Made by a program: the position numbers and the translations under genes | Shown here: piece by piece, positions 36,889 through 45,918 of the stretch | Numbering within the stretch: the first letter of the stretch is position 1 | How the letters are laid out: the number at the start of each line of letters is the position of its first letter | NCBI GenBank assembly: GCA_003259005.1 | Contig: QLII01000001.1 | Location: 1,798,001-1,862,000 of the forward strand | Source: Spirosoma telluris | GTDB taxonomy: Bacteria > Bacteroidota > Bacteroidia > Cytophagales > Spirosomataceae | Direction: 5' to 3' | Length of the DNA: 64,000 bases | Notes under the pieces: generated by a model | Databases searched by the model: none | The model's input: the letters and a program-made list of their open reading frames with translations, nothing else | What the model was told of the DNA's origin: nothing

Positions 36889-38614
36889 ACTGGCTGGTGC
36901 TGCGTTGCGACTGATAAATCTGAACGTATTCTGGACTGGTAGCTATCAATTCAGGATGGGTTCCTTTGGCAACAATTTCGCCCTCCATGAGCAGAATAAT
37001 CTGCTCATAATCCTCAACCGGAGCAATCTTCTGCGTCACCGACAACAGGGTTAAGCCGGGATAATTCTGCTGAACACCGGCCAAAATTTTCTGCTCGGTA
37101 TTGGAATCAACCCGCGCCGTAAAATCATCCAGTAGTAAAACTTTGGGGTTAAGTGCCAATGCGCGAGCGAGCATAATTCGCTGCTTTTGACCGCCCGACA
37201 AACTGGCTCCCCGTTCCGAAACGGTAGTCTGAAGTTTATTGGGAAGGGATTCGATAAATTCCCGCAGCTCGGCAGTGTCAATCGCTTTTTTCAGTGACTC
37301 ATCCGTCACGGTTTCACTAAATGCAATGTTTTCGCGAAGGCTCAGGTTGAACATGATACTATCCTGAAACACAAACCCAACCTGTTGATGGAACGCTTCT
37401 TCGTCGTATGTATCAATTGACCTGCCATCATACTCGACCATTCCCGAAGTAGGCTTTAGCAAGCCAGTCAACAAAAACAGAAGCTGACTTTTCCCCGCTG
37501 CGGTTGGACCTACAATAGCTGTTCGCGTACCCGCTTTAACGGAAAAAGAAACGTCTTTCAAGGCAGGTTTGTCGCCGTAATAAATGGATACGTGTTTAAG
37601 CTCAACGTCGCCCTTGAGCGTAGCTTCCACGGTTCCTGTCTGGACGGATTCGGGCGCTTGTAAGACCGCATTGATTCGATCAAACGAGGCCGATGACTGA
37701 GCAATTACGTTACTCATAAACCCAATGACAATGATCGGAAAAACCAGTAGAGCGAGGTAGCTGTTGAAGGCGGCAAAATCACCCAGCGACATGCTGCCTG
37801 TGATAACAAAATGCCCACCCAGTACCAGAATGGTTAATCCTGCCATATTCGCCGTAAAACTGATAACCGGAATCAGCGCTGCGAATAGGCGTAAAATGGC
37901 AATACCCAACTCTTTGGCATCGGTATTAGCGGCCAGAAACTTGTCGTACTCAAGCTGTTGCGAATTAATAACCCGGATCAACGCTGAGCCAAGAATACTT
38001 TCGTTGATGACTTTATTGAGCCAGTCAATCACTTCCCGGCTCCGCATGAATAACACCCGCACTTTTTTCAGCAGCAGATAAAACGTAACACCAATAATCG
38101 GTACGATCGTCAACACGGCCAGGGCCAGTTTCCAATTGATGCTGATGAGCAGAATACTAGCCCCAATGATGATGCAAAGTGAGGAAACAATCGAGACAAT
38201 CGCCTGCGAAACGAACATCTTTACCGAGTCAATATCCGAGGTCAGGTTGGTCAGTAATTTCGATGGATTGGTCTCCTGAATGTAGGTAAAACTCTGTCGT
38301 GAAATTTTAGCCGCTAACTGAGTACGCAAATCCCTGGCAACACGTTCCGAAGCGTAGGTTTGAACAACGCTTTGCAGGTAGGTGAAAACGAAAATAAATA
38401 GACTTGCTGACAGGAACTCAACAACCAGGGTGCGCAGTACAAACTGCCCCGCCGAATAATCGTCAATACCATGCGAAATGAGCATTGGTAGAAGCAGGTT
38501 GACTCCATTGCTGAGTAAGGCAAATAGAATCAGCAGCAGAATCATTCTGGAATACGGCTTCAGCAGGCTCAACAAAGGGGAGGAAGACTTCTTAGGGGCT
38601 TCTTTTTGCGCCAT
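36872..38614 (-). CDS. ABC exporter half-transporter A
   Basis: 580 residues, uninterrupted. Six-helix exporter domain, then ATPase domain with Walker A GPTAAGKSQ (Gly-Ala-Ala in place of the usual Gly-Ser-Gly), Q-loop FVFQDSIMF, a full signature SLSGGQKQR and Walker B VLLLDDFTARVD. Asp replaces the catalytic Glu after Walker B, so this ATP site is probably degenerate, as in asymmetric heterodimeric exporters. I chose ATG 38614 (MAQKEAPKK); the open frame upstream runs into a repeat. Coupled to the gene at 35126-36888. Confidence 0.88.
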   Translation of the reverse strand: MAQKEAPKKSSSPLLSLLKPYSRMILLLILFALLSNGVNLLLPMLISHGIDDYSAGQFVLRTLVVEFLSASLFIFVFTYLQSVVQTYASERVARDLRTQLAAKISRQSFTYIQETNPSKLLTNLTSDIDSVKMFVSQAIVSIVSSLCIIIGASILLISINWKLALAVLTIVPIIGVTFYLLLKKVRVLFMRSREVIDWLNKVINESILGSALIRVINSQQLEYDKFLAANTDAKELGIAILRLFAALIPVISFTANMAGLTILVLGGHFVITGSMSLGDFAAFNSYLALLVFPIIVIGFMSNVIAQSSASFDRINAVLQAPESVQTGTVEATLKGDVELKHVSIYYGDKPALKDVSFSVKAGTRTAIVGPTAAGKSQLLFLLTGLLKPTSGMVEYDGRSIDTYDEEAFHQQVGFVFQDSIMFNLSLRENIAFSETVTDESLKKAIDTAELREFIESLPNKLQTTVSERGASLSGGQKQRIMLARALALNPKVLLLDDFTARVDSNTEQKILAGVQQNYPGLTLLSVTQKIAPVEDYEQIILLMEGEIVAKGTHPELIATSPEYVQIYQSQRSTSQYELRS

Positions 38615-38686
38615 AGCTTTTTGTCGATAAGGAGTTCCAAAGGCGGTGCTTTGGTGCGGGTGAAGGTTGATGCAAAGGTACGAAAA

Positions 38687-38786
38687 TATGTAACGCGGCC
38701 ATCCTGTCCGCATAGCTGAAGCTTAACCTTATCGGGTTGATATAGGCTAACTTTCGTCTATGCGGACAGGATGTCCGCGTTACATA
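38687..38786. repeat. Inverted repeat with TAACGCGG...TCCGCATAG arms
   Basis: Arms 38687-38715 and 38758-38786 match at 28 of 29 positions (TATGTAACGCGG...CCTGTCCGCATAG). The loop is 42 bases. It lies between the flotillin and the ABC exporter operon. Confidence 0.85.
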
Positions 38787-38792
38787 CAATAC

Positions 38793-40757
38793 TTATTTTT
38801 TCTCCCCTATTGGCCCGTCAACCGGCTTTGTTACATCCACAATTTTGGTAACCTGTCCGCTCTTCCGTTCTTCGATTTGTTCCAGCAGTTTCAGCCCCAT
38901 TAGCCCATTCAGTGAGCCTTCGGCACCGCTACCTGTCCCATTGATGACAATGTCGGGAATGACCCGGATATGCCCTTTGCCAATCTCTTCGGTAATTTTG
39001 AAGCGGGTAAAGTTCTCGTCGCCCATGGCTCGTACCTGCAACTCGTAGGCTTCAGCCGTAGAGCGACCAATGGCCAGAATTTTCTCGGCTTCAGCATTAC
39101 CTGTTTTGGCAATCCGTTCTGCTTCAGCGTCTGCGGTTAACTTGGTAGCCTCGGCATCAGCAGCCGCCTGGCGACGACGTGCTTCAGCGTTGGCTTCAGC
39201 CCGTATTTTAGTAGCTTCCGACTCGGCACCAACCTGCAACTTCAGACTACGGGCCTCCCCTTCCGATTTTTTCACCGCAGCATCTGCCGTGCGCTGGGCA
39301 ATTTCGACACTCTGTTGCGCCTTCACGACCTCACGCTGAATATCGGCGAGGGCTGTTTCACGTTCCATACCCTGCCGTTTTTCCTGCGCCATCCGCTGGG
39401 TTTCGTAGGTTTTTTCTTCTTCCTGCGCAATCTTCCGGTCGGTCAGGGTTTTCATCAGACTATCGGGCGGCACAATATCACCAATAAGTGTATCGACAGC
39501 GTTGACGTTATACACTTCCAAAACCGCCCGGATGTGTTCACGCGCGGCTTCCTGGCGTTCTTTCCGGGTACTCAGGAAGGCGATGACATCAGAATCCTGT
39601 GCCGAGTTCCGGAAATAGTTACCGATAGTGGGTTCCAATACCTGCGAAACAAGGTTGGTCATGCTCCCAAATCGGGCAATTACTTTCGGTGCTTCGACCG
39701 ATGGAATGTGTATAATCTGTGCGACGTCGAGGTTAAACGGGAAACCATCTTTAGATCGAACCGTAATGGTCGACAGGTTGCGGTCAAGGGCGTGCGCTTC
39801 CGTTCGGGCGTTGGCCCAGTTTAATACGAGGTTCGTTGTTGGTACACCTTCTACCTTCATCGTAAAGGTATTGATCGGGTATTTGCCAGGCCCCAGCGGC
39901 TCCATCCATACACCCCGAAACCCTTTCTGAACGATATTGCCATGTTTAAATGATGCCCCCGTCAAGTCTTCGCCATCTTCACCAATATAGGAAATGACAA
40001 CCCCTACATGACCAATGGGCACTTCGGTCATGGGTATCTCCTCGATCTGGATGGCCCAGGGGTTAATGTAATAGGAACCCGCCAGGACAACCTGCGGCTG
40101 AAGTCCCCGATTACCGCCATTTTGCAGAAAGAAATCGACATTTTGAAAGTTATTGTGGCCTTCAACGTTCTTGCCCGCAATCTGACCGGGTTGCAACGGC
40201 GCGCCGTCGAGCGTTGTGATGATGCCCACCATATTTTCTTTGATAACGGTCATGTCGGCAATGGTCACGGTGAAGGCGTAGGGATTAATCCGGTACGTTC
40301 CCGGCGTCAGCACGGCAGTTTGCCGACCTTTTTGGCCCCCACTGTTCAGGAAACGCTCGGTATCCTGAAAGTTATCGGAGTCGACACGCCGGGCCAGAAT
40401 ATTACCTGTTGGCAGTTCGGCCCCATCATTAGAGAGAACCAAGCCAATTTTCCCTTCCGGGACAATGGTAAACGGCTGCATGGTAATGCCAAATTGCCAG
40501 GGCCACATCCACCAATACAGGCCCGGTGCCAGCGTCTGCGCCTGATAACCGGCTTCGCCTTTGGTGGCAATGATACGACCATCGGGTAACCCCCGATCCG
40601 TACCAACGAGAACGTATTTTTTTGTTACCAGACCAATTCGGTCTTCGGGAACGATGACCATCCCGAACAGAAAACGCAGCACTAATTTGTAGAGAATTAC
40701 GGCCATCAGGAGCAGGAGAACCCAGCCCCACGTGGATACAAGGGATAAAAATTCCAT
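38793..40757 (-). CDS. Flotillin-like SPFH protein with about four N-terminal repeats
   Basis: 654 residues. One membrane segment (about 9-31), then about four repeats of 60-80 residues sharing P-x-G/D-x-[IV]-G-[LVI] at the start and [AG]-P/G-G-x-Y-x-x-N/W-P near the end (about residues 34-95, 97-167, 171-241 and 244-324). An SPFH/band-7 domain follows, then an Ala/Glu/Arg-rich coiled coil (EAEAxKIRAEANAEARRRQAAADAEA-like, about 460-580) and a short tail. Ordinary flotillins have one SPFH domain and no such repeats. It should oligomerise at the inner membrane with its bulk on one side. The gene stands alone and is uninterrupted. Confidence 0.82.
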   Translation of the reverse strand: MEFLSLVSTWGWVLLLLMAVILYKLVLRFLFGMVIVPEDRIGLVTKKYVLVGTDRGLPDGRIIATKGEAGYQAQTLAPGLYWWMWPWQFGITMQPFTIVPEGKIGLVLSNDGAELPTGNILARRVDSDNFQDTERFLNSGGQKGRQTAVLTPGTYRINPYAFTVTIADMTVIKENMVGIITTLDGAPLQPGQIAGKNVEGHNNFQNVDFFLQNGGNRGLQPQVVLAGSYYINPWAIQIEEIPMTEVPIGHVGVVISYIGEDGEDLTGASFKHGNIVQKGFRGVWMEPLGPGKYPINTFTMKVEGVPTTNLVLNWANARTEAHALDRNLSTITVRSKDGFPFNLDVAQIIHIPSVEAPKVIARFGSMTNLVSQVLEPTIGNYFRNSAQDSDVIAFLSTRKERQEAAREHIRAVLEVYNVNAVDTLIGDIVPPDSLMKTLTDRKIAQEEEKTYETQRMAQEKRQGMERETALADIQREVVKAQQSVEIAQRTADAAVKKSEGEARSLKLQVGAESEATKIRAEANAEARRRQAAADAEATKLTADAEAERIAKTGNAEAEKILAIGRSTAEAYELQVRAMGDENFTRFKITEEIGKGHIRVIPDIVINGTGSGAEGSLNGLMGLKLLEQIEERKSGQVTKIVDVTKPVDGPIGEKK

Positions 40758-40990
40758 GAATAAAATGGTGTTAAACGGTTAAGAAAATGAAAAGTAAGCA
40801 GAAGAACAGGTGAGTCGGATGACCCACTTAGTCATCGGATAATGAAGCAGATAGACCTACATTGGCGTAGAAATGATTTGGTCAGATTGACGCGTCAAAT
40901 GTAGAAGCAGGGCAAATTCAGCGTACCAGAATTCGGATGATTGGTTACAGAAGGAGTAAATTGTGCAGGGGATTTGATGAGTGGAGTTGT

Positions 40991-42433
40991 TTACAATTCC
41001 TGAGCCAGGTTGAAGAAGAACCCGGCCTTGCCCTGGGCATTCATTGTCCCGCTAAAGCGGAAGACCAGGTTATAAAAACTCACGACATCAAGACTAAGGC
41101 CCGTACCAGCAAGTAACCGATTGGCTAACAAGCTCTGGTATTGCTCGGCTACCGTGCTGCTTACATAGCCTGCATCGGCAAAGGCCGTTACGTAAGCCGC
41201 AATTGGCACCGTATTGAACTGCCGAACATGCAACCAGTTTAGTTGTTTACGAACATTAAACAGTTGATAACGAAGGCTATTTCGCCAAATACCTGTCCGC
41301 TGCCCATCGACAACAAACAACTCATAGCCCCGAACCATGTCGGTGGAATTTCCCAAACCACGCAGGCTGAAATACGGTTGACGTACAGGCCAGGTTGCCC
41401 GTGCGCGCAAGCTTCCTGCATAGTAAAATCGCCTACCCAATGACCAGTAGCGCGTAGCAGATGCTGCCAGATCCAGAAAATGAAAATTATCGGTCGGTAA
41501 AATACCCGACACAGCTACAGCGGCAGAGACCAGCGTTCCCTGAAGCGGATAAACCACATTATCACGCCGGTCGTAGCGGTAGCTGTAGCTCATCGACATA
41601 TACTGCAAACTCGTACGGCTATCTAAAAAATAATCGGGATTAAGCCGGGCAATGGTATCGGCAATGGAGTAGCGAGTATAACGTGTGTCGAGTGTATGAT
41701 AGTGGTATAACCCACGCCGATGGGTAAGTGTCAGGGCTGCGTAGACCCGTTCGCGGAGGGTTTCCTCTGACTTTATGTAGACCCATTTATCAAACTGCGT
41801 ACGGTATGGGATTTCTTTATTGGTCATGTAGCCAACATCTACCCGTAACCCAATTTTCTGCGCCCGATCAATATAAGGTCTGGAGTAAGACACAACTGTG
41901 CGTTGTAGAAATCCTCGTTCTAAGGCAATCTGAAGCTTATCGTTATTCCCCGTTACGTTACGGTAGCTAAGATGCCCCCCATAGATGACCCGGCTAAAGT
42001 CGTGCCCCCGATCATACCACCACTCATTAAAATTTCGGTCGGCCAGATCAAAAACCGGGTAAGCGATAAAATACCACCGCTCTTTCATGGTCACGGTAAG
42101 ATCGAGCTGAGCAAGCTGGCTTGAATCGGGTGAGGTCGTAAGTTGTGTACCCATATCAACCGTCACGAACAGGGTCGTATTGTTGATGTTACGCTGATCC
42201 CAGGCAATACGACCTGGCAAATCGGCCAGCCGGACGGAGTCTCCAGCGTGGAGCGTCATTTCACGAAGAATAATACGGTCGCGGGTTCGGTAGTTTCCTT
42301 TGAGAATAATGGAACGTACAATAATTTTCTGAGTCGAATCAGTCGAGACAGCAGCAAAGACTTTTTGAAAAGACAACAGAAACACCGTTAGTACCAGAAA
42401 AACGGCGGGCCACGCTTTGGGAATCATTCTCAA
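40991..42433 (-). CDS. BamA/TamA-superfamily outer-membrane protein
   Basis: 480 residues. Signal peptide (PAVFLVLTVFLLSFQKVFAA), one POTRA domain (about 35-110: IIVRSIILKGNYRTRDRIILREM), and a C-terminal barrel of alternating aromatic strands. The end FFFNLAQEL has Leu as the last residue, although homologues more often end in Phe. A single POTRA points to an accessory D15-type protein and not to BamA itself, which has five. It could insert proteins or act in lipid transfer; partners are not seen here. It stands alone. Confidence 0.85.
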   Translation of the reverse strand: MRMIPKAWPAVFLVLTVFLLSFQKVFAAVSTDSTQKIIVRSIILKGNYRTRDRIILREMTLHAGDSVRLADLPGRIAWDQRNINNTTLFVTVDMGTQLTTSPDSSQLAQLDLTVTMKERWYFIAYPVFDLADRNFNEWWYDRGHDFSRVIYGGHLSYRNVTGNNDKLQIALERGFLQRTVVSYSRPYIDRAQKIGLRVDVGYMTNKEIPYRTQFDKWVYIKSEETLRERVYAALTLTHRRGLYHYHTLDTRYTRYSIADTIARLNPDYFLDSRTSLQYMSMSYSYRYDRRDNVVYPLQGTLVSAAVAVSGILPTDNFHFLDLAASATRYWSLGRRFYYAGSLRARATWPVRQPYFSLRGLGNSTDMVRGYELFVVDGQRTGIWRNSLRYQLFNVRKQLNWLHVRQFNTVPIAAYVTAFADAGYVSSTVAEQYQSLLANRLLAGTGLSLDVVSFYNLVFRFSGTMNAQGKAGFFFNLAQEL

Positions 42434-42550
42434 AAGTACGTCTTTTCAAAAAAATAAGACAAGAATATCTCCATATCCTGCAAATCAGTCCGTATTATTG
42501 TTGACTACAGCGTAGAAACCTATGATGACTGTTTAAATATACGATAATCC

Positions 42551-44080
42551 ATGCAAACGGGAAGTGTTCAAAAAACCTCCACAAAAGCCAAGCCTAATTT
42601 AAGCTTCTGGCAAATCTGGAATATGAGTTTCGGCTTTTTAGGGATTCAATATGGTTTTGGGTTACAGCAGGCCAACATGAGTCCTATTTATCGCTATCTG
42701 GGTGCTGATGAAGCCTCTATTCCTGGCCTTTGGCTCGCTGGGCCGCTGACAGGGCTATTGCTCCAGCCAATTATTGGCGCTGTTTCGGATCGGAGCTGGT
42801 CGCCACGCTGGGGACGACGAAAGCCCTTTATCCTGATTGGGGCATTAGCGGGTAGTATTGCTATGGTGTTTATGCCCAATTCATCCTTTGTCTGGATGGC
42901 AGCGGGCCTGATGTGGATGCTCGATGCGGGGCTGAATTCAGCCATGGAACCTTTTCGGGCGTTTGTGGGCGATATGCTCAATGACAAACAACGACCCACC
43001 GGGTTTGCTATCCAATCGTTTATGGTTGGATTTGGGCAAACATTAGCCAATCTGATGCCTTATTTGTTGCCCCTCCTGGGTATATCGATGGTTATGTCGG
43101 AAGATCAACTGGCGAATGGAATTCCGAACTCGGTACGTTATCCGTTTTACATTGGGGCGGCTGCGATTCTGATTTCGGTGCTATGGACAGTCCGTACAAC
43201 GAAAGAATATCCACCCGTCAATGAGAGCTACAAAGATCCACATGTTTTTACCGAAGAAGAAAAAAAGTCGATTTCGTTCTGGCACCTGGCGTTAGCCTTG
43301 GGAGGAGCGATTCTGGCCTTCTTTTTTGCCGCACGTATTGGCGGTTGGGCAACGGGTTTAGTGTGGGGGTTGGGTGTATTAGGTGGCAGCTACCTTTTTC
43401 TGATGCTTCCTATCTTCAAAGAAATTCTGGCTTCACTCTCGGCCATGCCTACCGTGATGAAACAGCTTTGGTGGGTCAAATTTTTTACCTGGTACGGGCT
43501 ACCGCTTATGTGGCAGTTTCTATCGCTGGCAGCGGCCAAATATGCGTTCAACGCCCCGGATACGATTTCCAACAAAGCTGGATTTGAAGAAGGTACCAAG
43601 TGGGGAGGGCTTTGCTTTGCGATGTTCAGCATCTCCTGTGCCGTTATCTCGGTCTTCATTCCGCGCATTGCCAAGGCCCTCGGTAGTGCCCGCGCTACCC
43701 ACGCCCTGTTCCTGACGATTGGGGCTATGGGGTTCTTTCTGACCCTTACCTCCAATGATAAAATGATTTATCTGGTTGGTATGACGATCATCGGTTTTGC
43801 CTGGGGTTCGATCATGTCGATGCCCTATCTGATGCTGGCGAGTGCGGTCCCTAAAGAACGGATGGGCGTTTATATGGGCATTTTCAATGGCTTTATCTGT
43901 GTACCCCAGTTTATTGGAATGCTCACCGTACCCCTGTATTACAAACCCCTTCTGGGCGACGACCCCCGCAACGCGCTTGTACTAGCAGGAATCTGTCTGC
44001 TGTTGGCAGCTGCTTCCTGCTTCTTGGTAAAAGAAACCCGAAAGAGTGGTGAAGAAACCATCCCTATTGAGCTTGGTTGA
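42551..44080 (+). CDS. MFS sugar transporter, SLC45/sucrose-type
   Basis: 509 residues with about twelve membrane segments. The first loop reads SDRSWSPRWGRRKPFILIGA, the RxGRRKPF-type signature of the SLC45 (sucrose/maltose:H+ symporter) group; the N-terminus FWQIWNMSFGFLGIQYGFGLQQANMSPIYRYLGA is also characteristic. Family members take up disaccharides with protons. The following gene encodes a PfkB kinase, so a sucrose/fructose or similar uptake and phosphorylation pair is likely. A 96-base gap with a hairpin separates them. Confidence 0.85.
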   Translation: MQTGSVQKTSTKAKPNLSFWQIWNMSFGFLGIQYGFGLQQANMSPIYRYLGADEASIPGLWLAGPLTGLLLQPIIGAVSDRSWSPRWGRRKPFILIGALAGSIAMVFMPNSSFVWMAAGLMWMLDAGLNSAMEPFRAFVGDMLNDKQRPTGFAIQSFMVGFGQTLANLMPYLLPLLGISMVMSEDQLANGIPNSVRYPFYIGAAAILISVLWTVRTTKEYPPVNESYKDPHVFTEEEKKSISFWHLALALGGAILAFFFAARIGGWATGLVWGLGVLGGSYLFLMLPIFKEILASLSAMPTVMKQLWWVKFFTWYGLPLMWQFLSLAAAKYAFNAPDTISNKAGFEEGTKWGGLCFAMFSISCAVISVFIPRIAKALGSARATHALFLTIGAMGFFLTLTSNDKMIYLVGMTIIGFAWGSIMSMPYLMLASAVPKERMGVYMGIFNGFICVPQFIGMLTVPLYYKPLLGDDPRNALVLAGICLLLAAASCFLVKETRKSGEETIPIELG

Positions 44081-44107
44081 AATTAACTAGTATTCTGTTT
44101 GCTCTTT

Positions 44108-44168
44108 TGGTTCTTGTGATTAGTTTTCCAGCGAAATAGCTGCTCCTGAAACCTAATCACAAGAACCA
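44108..44168. repeat. Inverted repeat between transporter and kinase genes
   Basis: Perfect 16-base arms TGGTTCTTGTGATTAG (44108-44123) and its complement (44153-44168), ending 8 bases before the kinase ATG. It could modulate read-through or translation within the presumed transporter/kinase operon. Confidence 0.7.
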
Positions 44169-44176
44169 TTTTATAC

Positions 44177-45124
44177 ATGACAAATTCCCCCCGTCCGTAC
44201 GCCCTCCTTTCTGTTGGCGAATTATTGGCCGATTTAATTGGCCACCATGTGTCGAGTAGCCTACTCGATGCGCAGGATTTCAGGCGGTATCAGGGCGGAA
44301 GTCCTGCCAATATGGCTTCCAATATGGCCCGATTAGGGAATAAAGTTGCTCTGTCTGCCTGCGTCGGGGATGACAATATTGGCAAGTATCTGGTTCGGCA
44401 AATTGAAGAGTCGGGCGTTGATAGTCAATACATTACGGCAGACCCATTTGAGCCAACAACCATTGTGCTTGTTTCGCGAACAGCGGGCACACCCGACTTT
44501 GTCGCCTACCGCCATGCCGACTGTCAGCTTAAACCCGAACAACTCCCCGACTCGTTACTGGCGCAAACACAGTTGTTTCATACCACCTGCTTCGCCCTGA
44601 GCCGTCAACCCGCCCAGGATACTATTATTGATGCAGCCCGGCGGGCGAAGGCTGCCGGTTGTCAGGTTAGCATCGACGCCAATTATGCGCCTACCGTCTG
44701 GCCGGATCGCGATCAGGCCTGGCGGGTCTTAACCGATTACTTTGCAGCCGGAGCCTTAGTGAAAGTGAGTGAAGATGATGCCGAACGACTCTATGGGGCT
44801 CCGCAAACACCCGAGCGTATTCTGAGTGATTTTCATCAAATGGGTGCCACAACCATTTGCTTAACATTAGGGCCTAACGGAAGTCTGGTTTCGTACGATG
44901 GCGGTGCCAAACAAGCACGAATACCCGGTAAAAAGATTGATGTTGTAGATGTTACGGGCGCAGGAGATGCCTATTGGGCAGGCTTCCTGACGGCCTATTT
45001 AGATGGGTATGCACCCGGCAACTGCGCTCACGCAGGAGCCGCCCTAGCCAAAATGAAACTAACCCGACAAGGACCATTACCAGATAAGGTTGACAGGAAA
45101 CAGCTTTACACAGACTTTGAATAA
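44177..45124 (+). CDS. PfkB-family carbohydrate kinase (fructokinase-like)
   Basis: 315 residues. The N-terminal signature GGSPANMASNMARLG and the C-terminal DVTGAGDAYWAGFLTAYL, with the catalytic base Asp and the anion-hole glycines, are intact. It transfers a phosphate from ATP to a sugar, probably fructose or a related ketose, in the cytosol. Position after the SLC45-type transporter supports this. The PfkB family also includes ribokinases and 2-keto-3-deoxygluconate kinases, so the exact substrate is open. Confidence 0.87.
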   Translation: MTNSPRPYALLSVGELLADLIGHHVSSSLLDAQDFRRYQGGSPANMASNMARLGNKVALSACVGDDNIGKYLVRQIEESGVDSQYITADPFEPTTIVLVSRTAGTPDFVAYRHADCQLKPEQLPDSLLAQTQLFHTTCFALSRQPAQDTIIDAARRAKAAGCQVSIDANYAPTVWPDRDQAWRVLTDYFAAGALVKVSEDDAERLYGAPQTPERILSDFHQMGATTICLTLGPNGSLVSYDGGAKQARIPGKKIDVVDVTGAGDAYWAGFLTAYLDGYAPGNCAHAGAALAKMKLTRQGPLPDKVDRKQLYTDFE

Positions 45125-45129
45125 TTTTT

Positions 45130-45171
45130 TTAACCGCAAAGAGCGCAAGGGTTAGCGCTCTTTGCGGTTAA
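45130..45171. terminator. Inverted repeat at the convergent end of kinase and lipoprotein genes
   Basis: Perfect 17-base arms TTAACCGCAAAGAGCGC and its complement with an 8-base loop. It lies 6 bases beyond the kinase stop and 13 bases before the lipoprotein stop, so it can end both transcripts, though neither side has a long T run after the stem. Confidence 0.75.
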
Positions 45172-45183
45172 ATGTGATATTTC

Positions 45184-45810
45184 TTATTTTAGGTCAGCTA
45201 ATTTATCCAGATCAATGTCTTCTAATGCGGCTTTGATTTTATCCATGCTGACACCCCGGCCTTTGGCTGACACTATGAATCGCTTGTTGACCAGCACGGC
45301 TATTTCACCATCCTTGTTGGCGTTATCGTATTTCTCATACGCCTTATTACCGTTCATTGTAGTAGTTTTTTCGTAGCCGTTTTCGGTTTCTTTGTCTACT
45401 TCAATCATCGACCAGGCGGCTAACCCCATCATCATGGCGGAGCCGCCCCCATCTATGAGTGATAGCTCAATCGTTTCACTTCCATCATCGTTCGAATATT
45501 TACCTGTAGCGGTCGAGATCGTAAAGCCAGCCGCTCCATTTTTCTCGCCTGTAGCTTCCTTACGAGCTAGTCCATCGGCATCGGCGGGCAGTAATTCTTT
45601 GAGCGAGCGGAAGTCAACCGTTGCAACGGGACCTTTTTTACTAAGCTCCTCGGCCTGATTCGCCATTTCTTTCAAGGCACCTACTGCTCCCAGAGTCGAT
45701 ACCGACTCCTCCTTCTTTTTTTCTTCCTCTTCTTCTTTACTTCCTCCGCAGCCAATCAGCAACATAACCGGGAGTAAGCCGGCCCAAAGCCAGTTTCGAT
45801 TCGTTCGCAT
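45184..45810 (-). CDS. Hypothetical lipoprotein
   Basis: 208 residues. Lipobox LLIGC at residues 17-21, then a charged linker (KEEEEEKKKEE), then a domain with a long helix (LGAVGALKEMANQAEELSKK) and a beta-rich part including GKYSNDDGSETIELSLIDGG, MNGNKAYEKYD and NKRFIVSAKGRG. The last helix ends DKIKAALEDIDLDKLADLK. I do not recognise the family. The acidic linker suggests exposure on the cell surface or to the periplasm. Confidence 0.65.
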   Translation of the reverse strand: MRTNRNWLWAGLLPVMLLIGCGGSKEEEEEKKKEESVSTLGAVGALKEMANQAEELSKKGPVATVDFRSLKELLPADADGLARKEATGEKNGAAGFTISTATGKYSNDDGSETIELSLIDGGGSAMMMGLAAWSMIEVDKETENGYEKTTTMNGNKAYEKYDNANKDGEIAVLVNKRFIVSAKGRGVSMDKIKAALEDIDLDKLADLK

Positions 45811-45918
45811 AGTCGTTTTTTTTACAGATAAGAATGGGGTAAAGGTTAATTACTAGCAATCTACATTTTCTTCTGATGCCACAACGACTGTTTTGAGCAA
45901 ACGTTGTTCACTTTCTGA

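Noticed and set aside
40758..40990. Hidden small gene between flotillin and BamA-like gene
   Set aside because: Stops in all frames break it into pieces under 30 codons; I see nothing else there.
42694..43755. Minus-strand genes in the MFS transporter region
   Set aside because: Long shadow frames produced by the codon bias of the plus-strand gene; no motif or start signal.
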